The notes: generated by a model from the sequence alone, not told the origin. Positions 1-8,328 are shown, numbered from the stretch's first letter. The stretch: DNA of 64,000 bases from an uncultured Sutterella sp. (GCA_900757865.1 CAAEPH010000055.1:97236-161235), one strand, 5' to 3'. Translations and numbers: made by a program.

Positions 1-148
1 TTCTTGGCATCCCGGGACTCGCTATGGGTTTAATATCACGATTGCACGTCAGCCAACCTTCCTCTAAATGCACACGATGGGTCTTGGCTTGTTACCGTCA
101 TAAAACCCACCAATCTCGACACAAAGGCTGGCGAAGCGCGTTTAACGT
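1..148. other. Left edge, no assignable gene
   Basis: This stretch lies downstream of lplT. Two short plus-strand frames enter from the left edge and stop by positions 33 and 68; the second could be the last 21 codons of a gene outside the window, but nothing in it identifies a family. I see no convincing terminator for lplT here. Confidence 0.3.
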
Positions 149-1483
149 TTAGTCTGACTCAACACCCGTTGGGGTTTTATGCTGACCAATGAGATGCGTG
201 GAGTCAAATTCTTTTTGGTTTCGGGCGTGTTTCCAGATAACGAGCGCCATGCTGACACAGACAAACAGGCCAAAAAGCAACATGGTGTTGGGGACCGACA
301 GATCGAGTTTGATCAAGATGGCATAGACCCCAAGCATGGTTAAAATGGAAAGGTTTTCATTGAAATTCTGAACAGCAATGGAGCGTCCAGCACTCATCAA
401 AACGTGCCCGCGGTGCTGTAGTAGAGCATTCATGGGAACCACGAAAAAGCCAGCACAGATACCCACCAAGGTGAGTGCAGCACCAGCGATGAGGACTGCC
501 CAAGTGAGTTCAAACCCAAAGATGGAGAGGCTCCCCGCTGGCGCGACGTCGCGGTTGTAGTAGCTCATGAACATCACCAATACACCCATGCAAATCCCCA
601 TGGGTAATACTGACAGTGAGCGTTTTAGAGGAATCTTAGCGGCAGCTAAAAAGGCGCCAATAGCAATGCCAAAACTCACTACCGCTTGCATGATGGCACC
701 CTGCGAGAGATCCATCCCTAAAGCATGGTCTGCCCATTTAAGTACCAAGAACTGCAAGACCGCTCCAGCTCCCCAAAAGAGTGTGGTAACGGCTAGAGAA
801 ATCTGACCGAGGCGATCTTTCCAAAGCACATGGCAACTTTGTGCAAACTCTTTGATGGTATGTAAGGGATCCCACCCTTGTTTGGGGTAACGCGCTCCTG
901 TGTCAGGGATAGCGAGATTCACTAACGAAGCGGCTACATAGACAAAGGTAATGGCAAAAATGGCCCCTTCGGCAAAACTGTGTAAACCGATGTTGTTGAG
1001 GTGGAAGGTATCCAGAATAGGTTGGGCAATTTCGGGTTTGATCAGCACACCCCCGAGCACCACCCCTAAAATAATGCTGGCTACCGTGAGACCTTCAATC
1101 CAACCGTTAGCGATCACCAGTTGTTTGGCAGGCAACAATTCGGTCAGAATCCCATACTTTGCTGGCGAGTAGGCGGCGGCGCCAATGCCCACGATAGCGT
1201 AGGCGAGCAGGGGGTGCGAACCAAAAAGCATCAGCAGGCAACCGATGGCTTTCACAAAATTGGTCAAAAACATGACGCGCCCTTTGGGCATTGAATCGGC
1301 AAAAAGCCCCACCCAAGCTGCGAGTAGCACGTAACTGATCACAAAAAAGAGCTTTAATAACGGGGTCATCCACTCAGGGGCGCCTACGCTTGTGAGTAGG
1401 GCAATGGCCGCAATTAAGAGTGCGTTGTCGGCCAAAGACGACAAGAATTGCGCACACATGATGGTATAAAAACCGCGTTTCAT
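149..1483 (-). CDS. lplT: Lysophospholipid transporter LplT (MFS)
   Basis: Inner-membrane major facilitator protein of 444 residues, somewhat longer than the roughly 400 usual for LplT. The family flips lysophospholipids such as 2-acyl-glycerophosphoethanolamine to the cytoplasmic face for re-acylation. The sequence shows about twelve hydrophobic segments. The N-terminus with its QFLSSLADNALL stretch and the following FADSMPKGRVM loop are typical of LplT. The ATG is preceded by an AGGA Shine-Dalgarno sequence. The gene is divergent from alr, the arrangement usual in Burkholderiales; in enterobacteria lplT instead sits beside the acyltransferase aas, and no aas is visible here. The family call is firm; the exact lipid substrate is by homology. 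Confidence 0.88.
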   Translation of the reverse strand: MKRGFYTIMCAQFLSSLADNALLIAAIALLTSVGAPEWMTPLLKLFFVISYVLLAAWVGLFADSMPKGRVMFLTNFVKAIGCLLMLFGSHPLLAYAIVGIGAAAYSPAKYGILTELLPAKQLVIANGWIEGLTVASIILGVVLGGVLIKPEIAQPILDTFHLNNIGLHSFAEGAIFAITFVYVAASLVNLAIPDTGARYPKQGWDPLHTIKEFAQSCHVLWKDRLGQISLAVTTLFWGAGAVLQFLVLKWADHALGMDLSQGAIMQAVVSFGIAIGAFLAAAKIPLKRSLSVLPMGICMGVLVMFMSYYNRDVAPAGSLSIFGFELTWAVLIAGAALTLVGICAGFFVVPMNALLQHRGHVLMSAGRSIAVQNFNENLSILTMLGVYAILIKLDLSVPNTMLLFGLFVCVSMALVIWKHARNQKEFDSTHLIGQHKTPTGVESD

Positions 1484-1939
1484 GTTGAGTCCTAAGTGAA
1501 CACTGCTGAGGCGGGTTGGCTCTATGCTTTAAGCAGACCCGCTCCAGTAAGACAGAGGAAGACATCACCTTGTATAGCGTACCTCACAAAAAAGTGCGCT
1601 ATACCAGGCGAAAGATACCTTTTGAAAAGGCAATCGTGCCACGAACAATCTAATCATTTTATCAAAACGCGCCGGCTGTTAGTGAGGTAATCATGGAAGG
1701 CACGTAGTTGAGAGTTGGTCTTAAGGAGCGGTTCGCAAAAGAAAAATGCGAAAAAGTGTGAGCAGTGGGCGAAATTTCGGAAAAAAGCGCTAAAGGCGAG
1801 TAAGATTTCCACACTACGCCAACGCTCATTGTGGCTGCTCCGTAGCACGTTGCTTTCAAAGATGGACGAAGCGCCTGGTTTTCGCCCGCTCTGGAGTGAT
1901 TCTTTTTTCAGAAAAAACAAGATAAAAAAGGAAATTTGA
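1484..1939. promoter_or_regulatory. Divergent lplT-alr intergenic region
   Basis: 456 bases without a recognisable gene. It must hold the promoters of both divergent genes, but I cannot name clear -35/-10 pairs. The one striking element is an inverted repeat, GTATAGCG at 1572-1579 and CGCTATAC at 1597-1604, with a short CAC/GTG pairing inside, which could be an operator or an RNA hairpin. The last 50 bases are A-rich and supply the AAGGA ribosome-binding site of alr. Confidence 0.4.
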
Positions 1940-3022
1940 GTGCCACGTCCCATCTATGCTGAAATTGATATTTCCGCCCTTCGTCATAACCTCGCGGTGA
2001 TGCGCGATAAGGCACAAGGGCGGACCGTATGGGCTGTCGTCAAAGCCAACGCGTATGGACACGGCCTTGAGAATGCCGTGACGGCGTTTGAAGAGGCGGA
2101 CGGTTTAGCAACGATTGACTTGTGTGACGCTAAACGCGCACGTGATGCGGGATGGAAAAAACGCATCCTACTGTTGGAAGGCTTTTTTGATGCCTCGGAT
2201 TTGGAACCCCTGCAGACGCTCGATGTGGAAACGGTGATTCATTCACCCTGGCAGATCGAGATTTTGCGCCAGCAGCCCTTGCGTCAAGTTCGTGTTCACA
2301 TCAAGGTAAACTCGGGGATGAACCGCTTGGGTTTCTTGCCGATTGAAGTCAATACCGTTTGGGAGCAATTGCGCTCGATTGAAGGGGTGAGTGTGATGGG
2401 TGTGGTAACACACTTTGCTAACGCAGAACCCAGCTACAGTCGCGATAAACCTGTTTCGGTGGATAAACAGTTGACTCGCATGGGCATTTTGGCCCATTCG
2501 GCAACGGCTGCCTGTATGGCCAACTCCGCGGGTATTTTGTGGCATCCCGAAGTGGGTGGCGATGGTGTCAGAGCAGGGGTGGCGCTCTATGGGGTGAGCC
2601 CCGATGCGCACGTGAGTTCCGAAGAGTTGGGGATTATTCCGGCGATGACGCTCTCGGCCAAGATTATTGCTATTCAAGAAATCGCACCGGGTGAAGCGGT
2701 TGGCTACGGCTCTCGTTGGCGGGCGACGCGTCCGTCTCGCATTGCGGTCGTGGCCTGTGGCTACGCCGATGGTTATCCAAGAACCATGCCCGATGGGGCG
2801 CCGACTTGGGTAGACGGCTCCATTGCTCCGTTGGTGGGCGCGGTCTCCATGGATATGCTTGAAATTGATGTCACCGATGTGCCTCAAGCCCAGTTAGGCT
2901 CAATCGTTGAACTTTGGGGTAAACATCTTCCTGTGAATCGTGTGGCGCAAGCCTGTGGGACGATTGGCTACGAATTGATTTGCGCTCTAGCGCGTCGAGT
3001 TCCCCTGGTAATTAAATCCTAA
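1940..3022 (+). CDS. alr: Alanine racemase
   Basis: PLP enzyme interconverting L- and D-alanine in the cytoplasm, supplying D-Ala for peptidoglycan. At 360 residues it is the usual length. The PLP lysine is K35 in the VKANAYGHG motif near the N-terminus, and the second catalytic region with its SMDMLEIDVTD stretch is present near residue 300. The start is GTG, chosen because an AAGGA site lies just upstream and the protein then begins with the family-typical RPIYAEIDISALRHN. The gene sits between divergent lplT and co-directional radA, a conserved Burkholderiales order. It appears to be the only alanine racemase in the window and is probably the housekeeping copy. Confidence 0.96.
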   Translation: MPRPIYAEIDISALRHNLAVMRDKAQGRTVWAVVKANAYGHGLENAVTAFEEADGLATIDLCDAKRARDAGWKKRILLLEGFFDASDLEPLQTLDVETVIHSPWQIEILRQQPLRQVRVHIKVNSGMNRLGFLPIEVNTVWEQLRSIEGVSVMGVVTHFANAEPSYSRDKPVSVDKQLTRMGILAHSATAACMANSAGILWHPEVGGDGVRAGVALYGVSPDAHVSSEELGIIPAMTLSAKIIAIQEIAPGEAVGYGSRWRATRPSRIAVVACGYADGYPRTMPDGAPTWVDGSIAPLVGAVSMDMLEIDVTDVPQAQLGSIVELWGKHLPVNRVAQACGTIGYELICALARRVPLVIKS

Positions 3023-3063
3023 ATCGATTAGGCTAGAGACCTGAGAAATGAGGTCCTAAAGCT

Positions 3064-3130
3064 AAACGCTGCTCATGCTTTGATTTGTCACCCAAGAGGT
3101 GAGTCGAACAGAAAAAGGGCAGCGTTTTTC
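3064..3130 (+). terminator. Terminator-like hairpin after alr
   Basis: AAACGCTGC (3064-3072) pairs with GCAGCGTTT (3119-3127), followed by TTC. Inside the loop TCACC (3088-3092) pairs with GGTGA (3098-3102). The loop is long, so this may be a weak or structured terminator, or part of the radA leader. Confidence 0.4.
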
Positions 3131-3159
3131 GTTAGTAGATGACACGAGGATAATGGGGA

Positions 3160-4554
3160 ATGGCTAAATCCAATAAAGTCAAGACAGAATTTGTGTGTTC
3201 CGAGTGTGGGGGAACGTCGCCCAAGTGGCAAGGGCAATGTCCCCATTGTCGCGCTTGGAATACGTTGCAAGAGTTCAAAGTAAGCCAAGGTGTTTCTGCC
3301 CGTTATAACCCCGATTATTTGATGCCAGCAAAAGGCTTTGTGGATACAACGGGGTCTATCCAAGATTTATCGGAAGTGGCTGTAGAAGATGTGCCACGAA
3401 CGATTACCGGGATTGGAGAATTTGACCGGGTCATGGGGGGCGGTCTTGTACGAGGCTGTGTGGCTTTGATCGGTGGTGACCCCGGGATTGGTAAGTCAAC
3501 GTTACTCCTACAAGTGATGGCGCGGTTGGTGGAGCTAGGGCGTAAAGCACTTTATGTCTCCGGTGAAGAAAGCCCCACGCAAATCGCCGTTCGTGCCCAA
3601 CGCTTGCAGTTGCAACCACGAGGTTTGGCGCTGATGAGCGAAATTGAGCTCGAGCATATTGAGAAAGTCATCAGCGAACGTCAACCGGAATTTGTGGTGA
3701 TTGACTCGATTCAAACGATTTTTTCCTCCGCTCTGGATAGTGCGCCAGGGAGCGTTTCTCAGGTAAGAGAATGCGCTGCGCGATTAACGCGCATGGCCAA
3801 AACCTTAGGAATCACGCTGATCTTTGTGGGGCATGTGACCAAAGACGGCGCTTTAGCGGGGCCTCGAATTTTGGAGCATATCGTGGATACGGTGCTCTAT
3901 TTCGAAGGGGATCAGCACTCCAATTATCGTTTGGTTCGCGCGTTTAAGAACCGTTTTGGCGCTGTCAACGAACTTGGGGTTTTTGCCATGACAGATCATG
4001 GTTTGCGAGGGGTAAGTAACCCATCGGCCATTTTCCTCTCAGAGTACAAATCCGACATTCCTGGTTCGACAGTGTTGGTCACGCAAGAAGGCACGCGTCC
4101 GCTATTGGTTGAAATTCAAGCGCTGGTGGACGACACTCATCTCCCCACCCCAAGACGCTTGGCTGTCGGTGTCGATGCTCAGCGACTTGCTATGCTTCTT
4201 GCCGTACTGCATCGCCACGCGGGCATTGGTGTTTTTGATCAAGACGTCTTTGTTAACGCGGTAGGTGGCGTGAAAATTTCCGAAACTGCCGCAGATTTGG
4301 CGTTGTTAACGGCCATTTACTCGAGTATTCGTAACAAGCCGTTAGCAAAAGGTCTCGTGGTGTTTGGCGAAGTGGGGCTTGCTGGCGAAATTCGTCCGTC
4401 CCCTCGAGGACAAGAACGCTTGCGAGAGGCTGCTAAACTAGGGTTTTCACGAGCTGTCATCCCAAGAGCCAATTTACCTCGCTCTCCCATCGAAGGACTT
4501 GAGGTAATTGGTGTAGATCGTTTGGCTGATGCTCTTGAAGCCTCAGTAGAGTAA
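3160..4554 (+). CDS. radA: DNA repair protein RadA
   Basis: RecA-like ATPase that helps process recombination intermediates and stalled forks, 464 residues, normal length. An N-terminal C4 zinc finger (CSEC...CPHC, residues about 13-30) is followed by the RecA core with Walker A GGDPGIGKST (105-114, K112) and the diagnostic RadA motif KNRFG (263-267). The C-terminal third is the Lon-like domain of the family. It lies downstream of alr as in other Burkholderiales. The ATG has a purine-rich GAGGATAATGGGGA upstream. Confidence 0.96.
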   Translation: MAKSNKVKTEFVCSECGGTSPKWQGQCPHCRAWNTLQEFKVSQGVSARYNPDYLMPAKGFVDTTGSIQDLSEVAVEDVPRTITGIGEFDRVMGGGLVRGCVALIGGDPGIGKSTLLLQVMARLVELGRKALYVSGEESPTQIAVRAQRLQLQPRGLALMSEIELEHIEKVISERQPEFVVIDSIQTIFSSALDSAPGSVSQVRECAARLTRMAKTLGITLIFVGHVTKDGALAGPRILEHIVDTVLYFEGDQHSNYRLVRAFKNRFGAVNELGVFAMTDHGLRGVSNPSAIFLSEYKSDIPGSTVLVTQEGTRPLLVEIQALVDDTHLPTPRRLAVGVDAQRLAMLLAVLHRHAGIGVFDQDVFVNAVGGVKISETAADLALLTAIYSSIRNKPLAKGLVVFGEVGLAGEIRPSPRGQERLREAAKLGFSRAVIPRANLPRSPIEGLEVIGVDRLADALEASVE

Positions 4555-4642
4555 CGAGTTGCCTGTTAACCGTATACAATCATGTTAAAAGTAATATTGC
4601 AGACAATGGTCGTCTGCGACTACTAAAGGAATTAAAACTATC

Positions 4643-5395
4643 ATGACGACTTTTACTAAGCTCCTCCCGCCTGAAGCCCAGCCTGCGCAGCCCTTGCTTG
4701 ATCGTGCTCACGATTTGGTACTGACCTCTGCTGAGCGCTACGAATGGCCTGACGTGTTTCAAACGGCGAATGGTCCTGTTGAAGTGGCCGTGGAAGAACG
4801 CCGTCCGTTACAAATCGATGATGTGTTTGTGGACGACAAGGGTGAATTTTGGGTGGTCCGTCCCGGTGTGGAACGTGTTTTGCATGTGACCGGGGATTTG
4901 CGCACTCTTCAAGAAGCAGCTACGGCGTTGATTTCACGTGGTGTTCCGGTTTCTGAAGCTCCTGAAGGCTTTGGCGTTTTACCGATGCCCAACATTTCCA
5001 AGATGCTGACCATGATCGGCTTGGATGTTATTGAAGTGGATGAACCCTTTGTGCCCGTGCGCTTCGATTTGATGGAAGGCGGTTGTGGCTGCGGTGGCGG
5101 CTGTGGTTGCGGCGGTCACCATCATCACGAAGAAGAATCCTGCGGTTGTGGCTGTGGTGGTCATCATCACCATGAGGAAGAATCTTGTGGCTGCGGCTGT
5201 GGTGAACATCACCACCATGAGGAAGAATCTTGTGGTTGTGGCTGTGGTGAACATCACCACCATGAGGAAAAATCTTGTGGTTGTGGCTGTGGCGAACATC
5301 ATCACCATGAAGAAGAATCTTGTGGTTGTGGCGGTCACCACCATCACGAAGAAGAGTCTTGCGGTTGCGGCTGTGGTGGACACCATCACCACTAA
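4643..5395 (+). CDS. Orphan UreE-like protein with Cys/His repeat tail
   Basis: 250 residues. Residues about 20-142 follow the UreE (urease nickel chaperone) pattern: a beta domain with a G..E..V..R.P...DDVF...G.FWVV..GVE.VL core, then an alpha/beta domain with R.VPV, ML...GL.V and a PF.PV end. The conserved UreE metal site is gone: the YHLGNRH region reads TALISRG and the later HHDH region reads PMPN. In its place residues 146-250 form a tail with seven HHHH clusters separated by Cys-Gly runs and EEES, giving 28 His and 21 Cys. No urease gene is in the window. An AAAGGA ribosome-binding site precedes the ATG and a strong terminator follows. A role in storing or delivering nickel, zinc or copper is inference. 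The UreE relation is by motif reading only. Confidence 0.7.
   Translation: MTTFTKLLPPEAQPAQPLLDRAHDLVLTSAERYEWPDVFQTANGPVEVAVEERRPLQIDDVFVDDKGEFWVVRPGVERVLHVTGDLRTLQEAATALISRGVPVSEAPEGFGVLPMPNISKMLTMIGLDVIEVDEPFVPVRFDLMEGGCGCGGGCGCGGHHHHEEESCGCGCGGHHHHEEESCGCGCGEHHHHEEESCGCGCGEHHHHEEKSCGCGCGEHHHHEEESCGCGGHHHHEEESCGCGCGGHHHH
5081..5392 (+). repeat. In-frame tandem repeat coding Cys-Gly/His4/Glu units
   Basis: Degenerate tandem array within the UreE-like gene. The usual unit is 45 bases coding CGCGCG(E/G)HHHHEEES; one unit near 5320-5340 is 6 bases shorter (one Cys-Gly lost) and one has EEK in place of EEE. The units differ mainly at third codon positions, which suggests selection on the protein. 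Copy number could vary between strains. Confidence 0.9.
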
Positions 5396-5413
5396 TTGTC
5401 CCAACAGGATCTT

Positions 5414-5476
5414 GCCAGACCAAAAACGGTCTGGCACAAAAAAGGCAACGAGAGAACAAGCTCCGTTGCCTTTTTT
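5414..5476 (+). terminator. Double hairpin, bidirectional terminator
   Basis: GCCAGACC (5414-5421) pairs with GGTCTGGC (5428-5435). A second hairpin, AAAAAAGGCAACG (5438-5450) with CGTTGCCTTTTTT (5464-5476), has A and T runs on both sides. It can end the UreE-like gene on the plus strand and the tRNA-Leu transcript on the minus strand. Confidence 0.85.
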
Positions 5477-5570
5477 AATCTTTGTGACTGGATACTCCTC
5501 ACGGAAAGTACCTGCAAAGAAAAATGCTATCTAAAACACTGATAAATCAAAGCATTTTAGATGTAAAGAA

Positions 5571-5657
5571 TGGTGCGGGGAATCGGACTCGAACCGACAC
5601 GCCTTTTACAGCGTCAGGACCTAAACCTGGTGCGTCTACCAATTTCGCCATCCCCGC
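5571..5657 (-). tRNA. tRNA-Leu (anticodon TAG)
   Basis: An 87-base cloverleaf with the 3' CCA encoded. The acceptor arm begins GCGGGGA and ends TCCCCGC-A-CCA. The D-arm reads TGGCGAAATTGGTAGACGC, typical of tRNA-Leu. The anticodon loop is TTTAGGT with TAG at its centre. A long variable arm and a GGTTCGAGTCC T-arm follow. TAAAAT about ten bases upstream on the minus strand is a plausible -10 box. Confidence 0.95.
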
Positions 5658-5733
5658 AAGGTCTGCGAATTTTACACGATTTTCCCAAAAAGGAAAAGCC
5701 TGGAGGTAAAAATTGCGAAAAAGAGGCCTCCGA

Positions 5734-6342
5734 TCAGAGATCGGCCGAGACGTTAGCGGTTTCATTGAAGATCGCTAAACGCTCTCGATTATATTGTCCC
5801 CAGGTCAACTTCCCCTTTAAAAAACGATTTTGTAAATCGTGGATGCGAGGCATCACGTGTGCTTCGGAATGTTGAGCAGAGCGCACATGTCTCTCTATTT
5901 GGGAGTCAATCATAATGTCTCGCGTTTGTTGATTTAATTGGTCTAACTCGCGAAAGACAAGACTCGCTACCTTAATTTCTTGCGCATTGGGGTAGGCGTC
6001 GTTTTGCAAGAACTTGGTCGTTATACCCGCAGGAAGACAGGGGGTTTTTGCAAAGTAGCTACGGTAATTGGGATTGTGGCAAAGTTGCGAAGCGGCTTTG
6101 GACACCTCACCAATGCGCGCCAAATACTGGGGATTGTCAAAAGGCAAGTGTTTAGGATGGGTTTTCACCAACGGGTCAAGAGCAAGATCCTCTGAGGAGC
6201 GATGGGTCGGTGTGCCCGATTGCGAGATCGCCTCAGAGGAGGAATCTCCCGAAGGTGCGAGGGAAACCGAGGAGCAAGCGCTTAAGGCAATCGTAAGTGT
6301 AATGGTGCTACCCATGAGGAGCACTTGACGCAGTAGTTGCAT
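5734..6342 (-). CDS. Putative lipoprotein of unknown function
   Basis: From the ATG at 6342 the product is about 202 residues; an in-frame TTG 21 bases upstream is a poorer start. A signal peptide with a lipobox ending LSAC (Cys23) predicts an N-terminally lipidated envelope protein. After a Ser/Pro-rich linker the mature part has a two-Cys segment (CHNPNYR...TPCLPAG), then a helical, charged C-terminal half. I recognise no domain. It stands alone between tRNA-Leu and the trigger factor leader. Confidence 0.65.
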   Translation of the reverse strand: MQLLRQVLLMGSTITLTIALSACSSVSLAPSGDSSSEAISQSGTPTHRSSEDLALDPLVKTHPKHLPFDNPQYLARIGEVSKAASQLCHNPNYRSYFAKTPCLPAGITTKFLQNDAYPNAQEIKVASLVFRELDQLNQQTRDIMIDSQIERHVRSAQHSEAHVMPRIHDLQNRFLKGKLTWGQYNRERLAIFNETANVSADL

Positions 6343-6416
6343 GATGTGTGAATCAAGCTCCAAAAAGAAATAAAACGCATTCTACCAAAGATCGCTTTGC
6401 GAGCTGTTCGGCTAGA

Positions 6417-6518
6417 GCGCCTCAAGAAGGCGCACACTCACTAAGAGAGTGGTGGCGTTGAGCGAATAAGAGAAGAAAAGGGTGAGAAGTTCGTTTTTAA
6501 CAGACTTTAACGCTTCTC
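6417..6518. other. Small hairpins in the gap before tig
   Basis: The gap from the lipoprotein start to the tig promoter holds no gene I can support. It contains three small inverted repeats: GCGCC/GGCGC at 6417-6433, CACTC/GAGTG at 6435-6451, and GAGAAG(TT)CGTT/AACGCTTCTC at 6484-6518. None is followed by a T run. Their role is unknown. Confidence 0.3.
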
Positions 6519-6541
6519 AGCTTGATCATTCTAGCGTCAAT

Positions 6542-6572
6542 CTGACACAGCAAAGTCTATCTTAGATATAAT
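6542..6572 (+). promoter_or_regulatory. Likely promoter for trigger factor transcript
   Basis: A perfect TATAAT at 6567-6572, with CTGACA at 6542-6547 as a weak -35 at a long spacing of 19. Transcription from here gives an mRNA leader of roughly 260 bases before tig. Confidence 0.45.
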
Positions 6573-6599
6573 GCACAATTTATCGGAAGAGAGGTTCAG

Positions 6600-6668
6600 A
6601 TGATTGTCAGCCGGAAATACAAGCTGGGGACATGCACTAGCTACGCCGGTTGCGTTTCAGGATCATGA
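6600..6668 (+). CDS. Possible 22-residue leader peptide upstream of tig
   Basis: A short frame, ATG at 6600 to TGA at 6668, coding MIVSRKYKLGTCTSYAGCVS plus two residues. It is preceded by GAGAGG at a workable distance and lies just downstream of the predicted tig promoter. A perfect 9-bp hairpin follows 17 bases after its stop. That arrangement suits translation-coupled control, but a frame this short can occur by chance and there is no conservation evidence here. Confidence 0.25.
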   Translation: MIVSRKYKLGTCTSYAGCVSGS

Positions 6669-6683
6669 GCTTACTTTTCTGAG

Positions 6684-6767
6684 TGTACCTCGCTAGTCAA
6701 GCGAGGTATGCATGAATCCATTTTCCGGTTCTGCCAGTATCTCGGATACCTAAGAGCGGGCGGAAAC
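6684..6767 (+). promoter_or_regulatory. Structured leader of trigger factor mRNA
   Basis: TACCTCGCT (6686-6694) and AGCGAGGTA (6700-6708) form a perfect 9-bp stem with a 5-base loop. A second structure follows, with TTTCCG near 6721 pairing with CGGAAA near 6760 and an inner GTATC/GATAC hairpin. No T run follows either, so these look like leader structure rather than termination. Confidence 0.45.
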
Positions 6768-6844
6768 GATTTCCTCTCTCAGTGTGAGGCCACCAACAGA
6801 GTCTGTCTTACATTGGGATCATTTTTTGTAAAGACAATATAAAG

Positions 6845-8182
6845 ATGACTGAAGCACAAGAAACCGTCAAGACCGAAGACGCTACCCCGGTCAATCCCCT
6901 TGAACGCACTCTCGAATTGGTGGTCTCCAACAAAGCCGTGGAAGAACGCGCCGAAAAGCTGTTGAAGGAATATGGCAAGAATGCCCGTATGCCTGGCTTC
7001 CGTAAAGGTCACGTGCCTGCTGATCGCGTTCGTGCGATGTATGGTGCCGAAGCCTATGACAAGGCTGTGAACGAGTTTGTCAGCGACGCTTGGATGAAGG
7101 CGGCTAAGGAAAGTGGCTTGAATATCGTGGGTGTGCCCACTATCGATGTCAAGCCCAACGCTGAAGACAAAGAAAACATGCACTTGGAAGCCAAATTCGA
7201 AGTGATGCCTGAAGTGGAAATCCCGTCTTTTGCTGATGTGGAATTGAAGCGCTATGTCTGCCCGGTGACGGATGCTGAAGTCGAAAAGACGATCGATGTG
7301 ATGCGTCGTCAGCGTGCCACGTACAACGTTGTGGAACGTGCCGCTCAGAACGATGACCGTGTGAAGTTGAACTTCAACGGCAAGAAAGACGGTGTGGCGT
7401 TCCCTGGTGGTAGCGCTGAAGGCTACACGTTTGTGCTCGGTCAGGGCCGTATGCTCCCTGAATTTGAAGCCGCTGTGCTTGGCATGAGTGCTTCCGAAAA
7501 GAAGACCTTCCCGCTCACCTTCCCGAGCGACTACGGTGTTCAGGACCTCAACGGTCAGACCGTGGAGTTCGAAGTGGAAGTTCAGGAAGTGGCCGAACCG
7601 GTCTATCCTGAAATCGACGACGAATTTGCCAAGTCTTTGGGCGTGACCGATGGCGTGGACGCGATGCGTAACGAAATTCGCTCCAACCTCGAACGTGAAG
7701 TTGAAGCGCGTTTGCAGGCTCGCACGAAGTCCGAAACCATGGAAGCTGTGGCTAAGGTTGTGCAGTTTGCTGTGCCGGCTGCGTTGGTGGATGAAGAATC
7801 CCAGCGTTTGTCTCAGCAGATGATCACGGATTTGGCTGCTCGTGGTATCGATACCAAGAAGATGCCCCAGATGCCCAAGGACATGTTCAAGGATCAGGCC
7901 GAACGCCGTGTTCGCCTTGGCCTCTTCGTTAACGCGTTGATGGAAAAAGAAAACGTCGCGGGTACGGAAGAACAGGTTCGTGAATTGGCCAATGACATTG
8001 CAGCGAGCTACGAACATCCTGAAGAAGTGGTGGAATACATCCTCAAGGATCAGAACCGTGTCGCGAGCTTGACGGGTCAGGCCACGGAAAATAACGTGAC
8101 GAAGTGGGTTCTTGACCACGCGAAGACCACGGAAGAAAAGGTGGACTTCGATCAGCTGATGGCTATGCAGCCTGGGATGTAA
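6845..8182 (+). CDS. tig: Trigger factor
   Basis: Ribosome-bound chaperone and peptidyl-prolyl isomerase that shields nascent chains. It has 445 residues, the usual length. The ribosome-docking loop GFRKGHVP lies in the N-terminal domain (near residue 51). The FKBP-like domain spans roughly 160-240 (DRVKLNFNGKKDG...GQGRMLPEFEAAVLGM), followed by the long helical C-terminal arms. It is followed by clpP, clpX and lon, the classic protein-quality block. Codon use is strongly biased, as expected for an abundant protein. The ribosome-binding site is weak (AAAG), and the long leader may contribute to control. Confidence 0.97.
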   Translation: MTEAQETVKTEDATPVNPLERTLELVVSNKAVEERAEKLLKEYGKNARMPGFRKGHVPADRVRAMYGAEAYDKAVNEFVSDAWMKAAKESGLNIVGVPTIDVKPNAEDKENMHLEAKFEVMPEVEIPSFADVELKRYVCPVTDAEVEKTIDVMRRQRATYNVVERAAQNDDRVKLNFNGKKDGVAFPGGSAEGYTFVLGQGRMLPEFEAAVLGMSASEKKTFPLTFPSDYGVQDLNGQTVEFEVEVQEVAEPVYPEIDDEFAKSLGVTDGVDAMRNEIRSNLEREVEARLQARTKSETMEAVAKVVQFAVPAALVDEESQRLSQQMITDLAARGIDTKKMPQMPKDMFKDQAERRVRLGLFVNALMEKENVAGTEEQVRELANDIAASYEHPEEVVEYILKDQNRVASLTGQATENNVTKWVLDHAKTTEEKVDFDQLMAMQPGM

Positions 8183-8217
8183 TTCTCAGCTGGGTTAGAC
8201 CGGCAGCTGATGCTTGG

Positions 8218-8328
8218 GGGCACTGATAGCTTAATGAGCTGTGGTGCCCAGAAAAGCACACGTTAGGCACTGCAATACGGCATCGATCTTTCATTTAAGG
8301 AAAGGTTGTCAGCCCGAAGGCAGTGCCT
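8218..8328 (+). terminator. Two stem-loops between tig and clpP
   Basis: GGGCAC (8218-8223) pairs with GTGCCC (8244-8249), with an inner AGCT/AGCT pairing. Further on, AGGCACTGC (8265-8273) pairs with GCAGTGCCT (8320-8328), followed by TTGCTTTTG. The second could act as a weak terminator with a long loop, separating tig from the clpP promoter. Confidence 0.4.

Noticed and set aside
2243..2887. A 214-codon minus-strand frame inside alr
   Set aside because: Fully within a confident gene and without recognisable features.
5081..5392. CRISPR-like or intergenic repeat
   Set aside because: The repeat is in frame and codes the Cys/His tail; there are no spacers.
4979..5459. Long minus-strand frames rich in Thr, Val and His across the UreE-like tail
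   Set aside because: They are the antisense reading of the Cys/His repeat and have no ribosome-binding site or family features.
6779..8119. A 446-codon minus-strand frame opposite trigger factor
   Set aside because: Antisense of a highly biased gene; composition is His/Phe-rich nonsense, with no motif.
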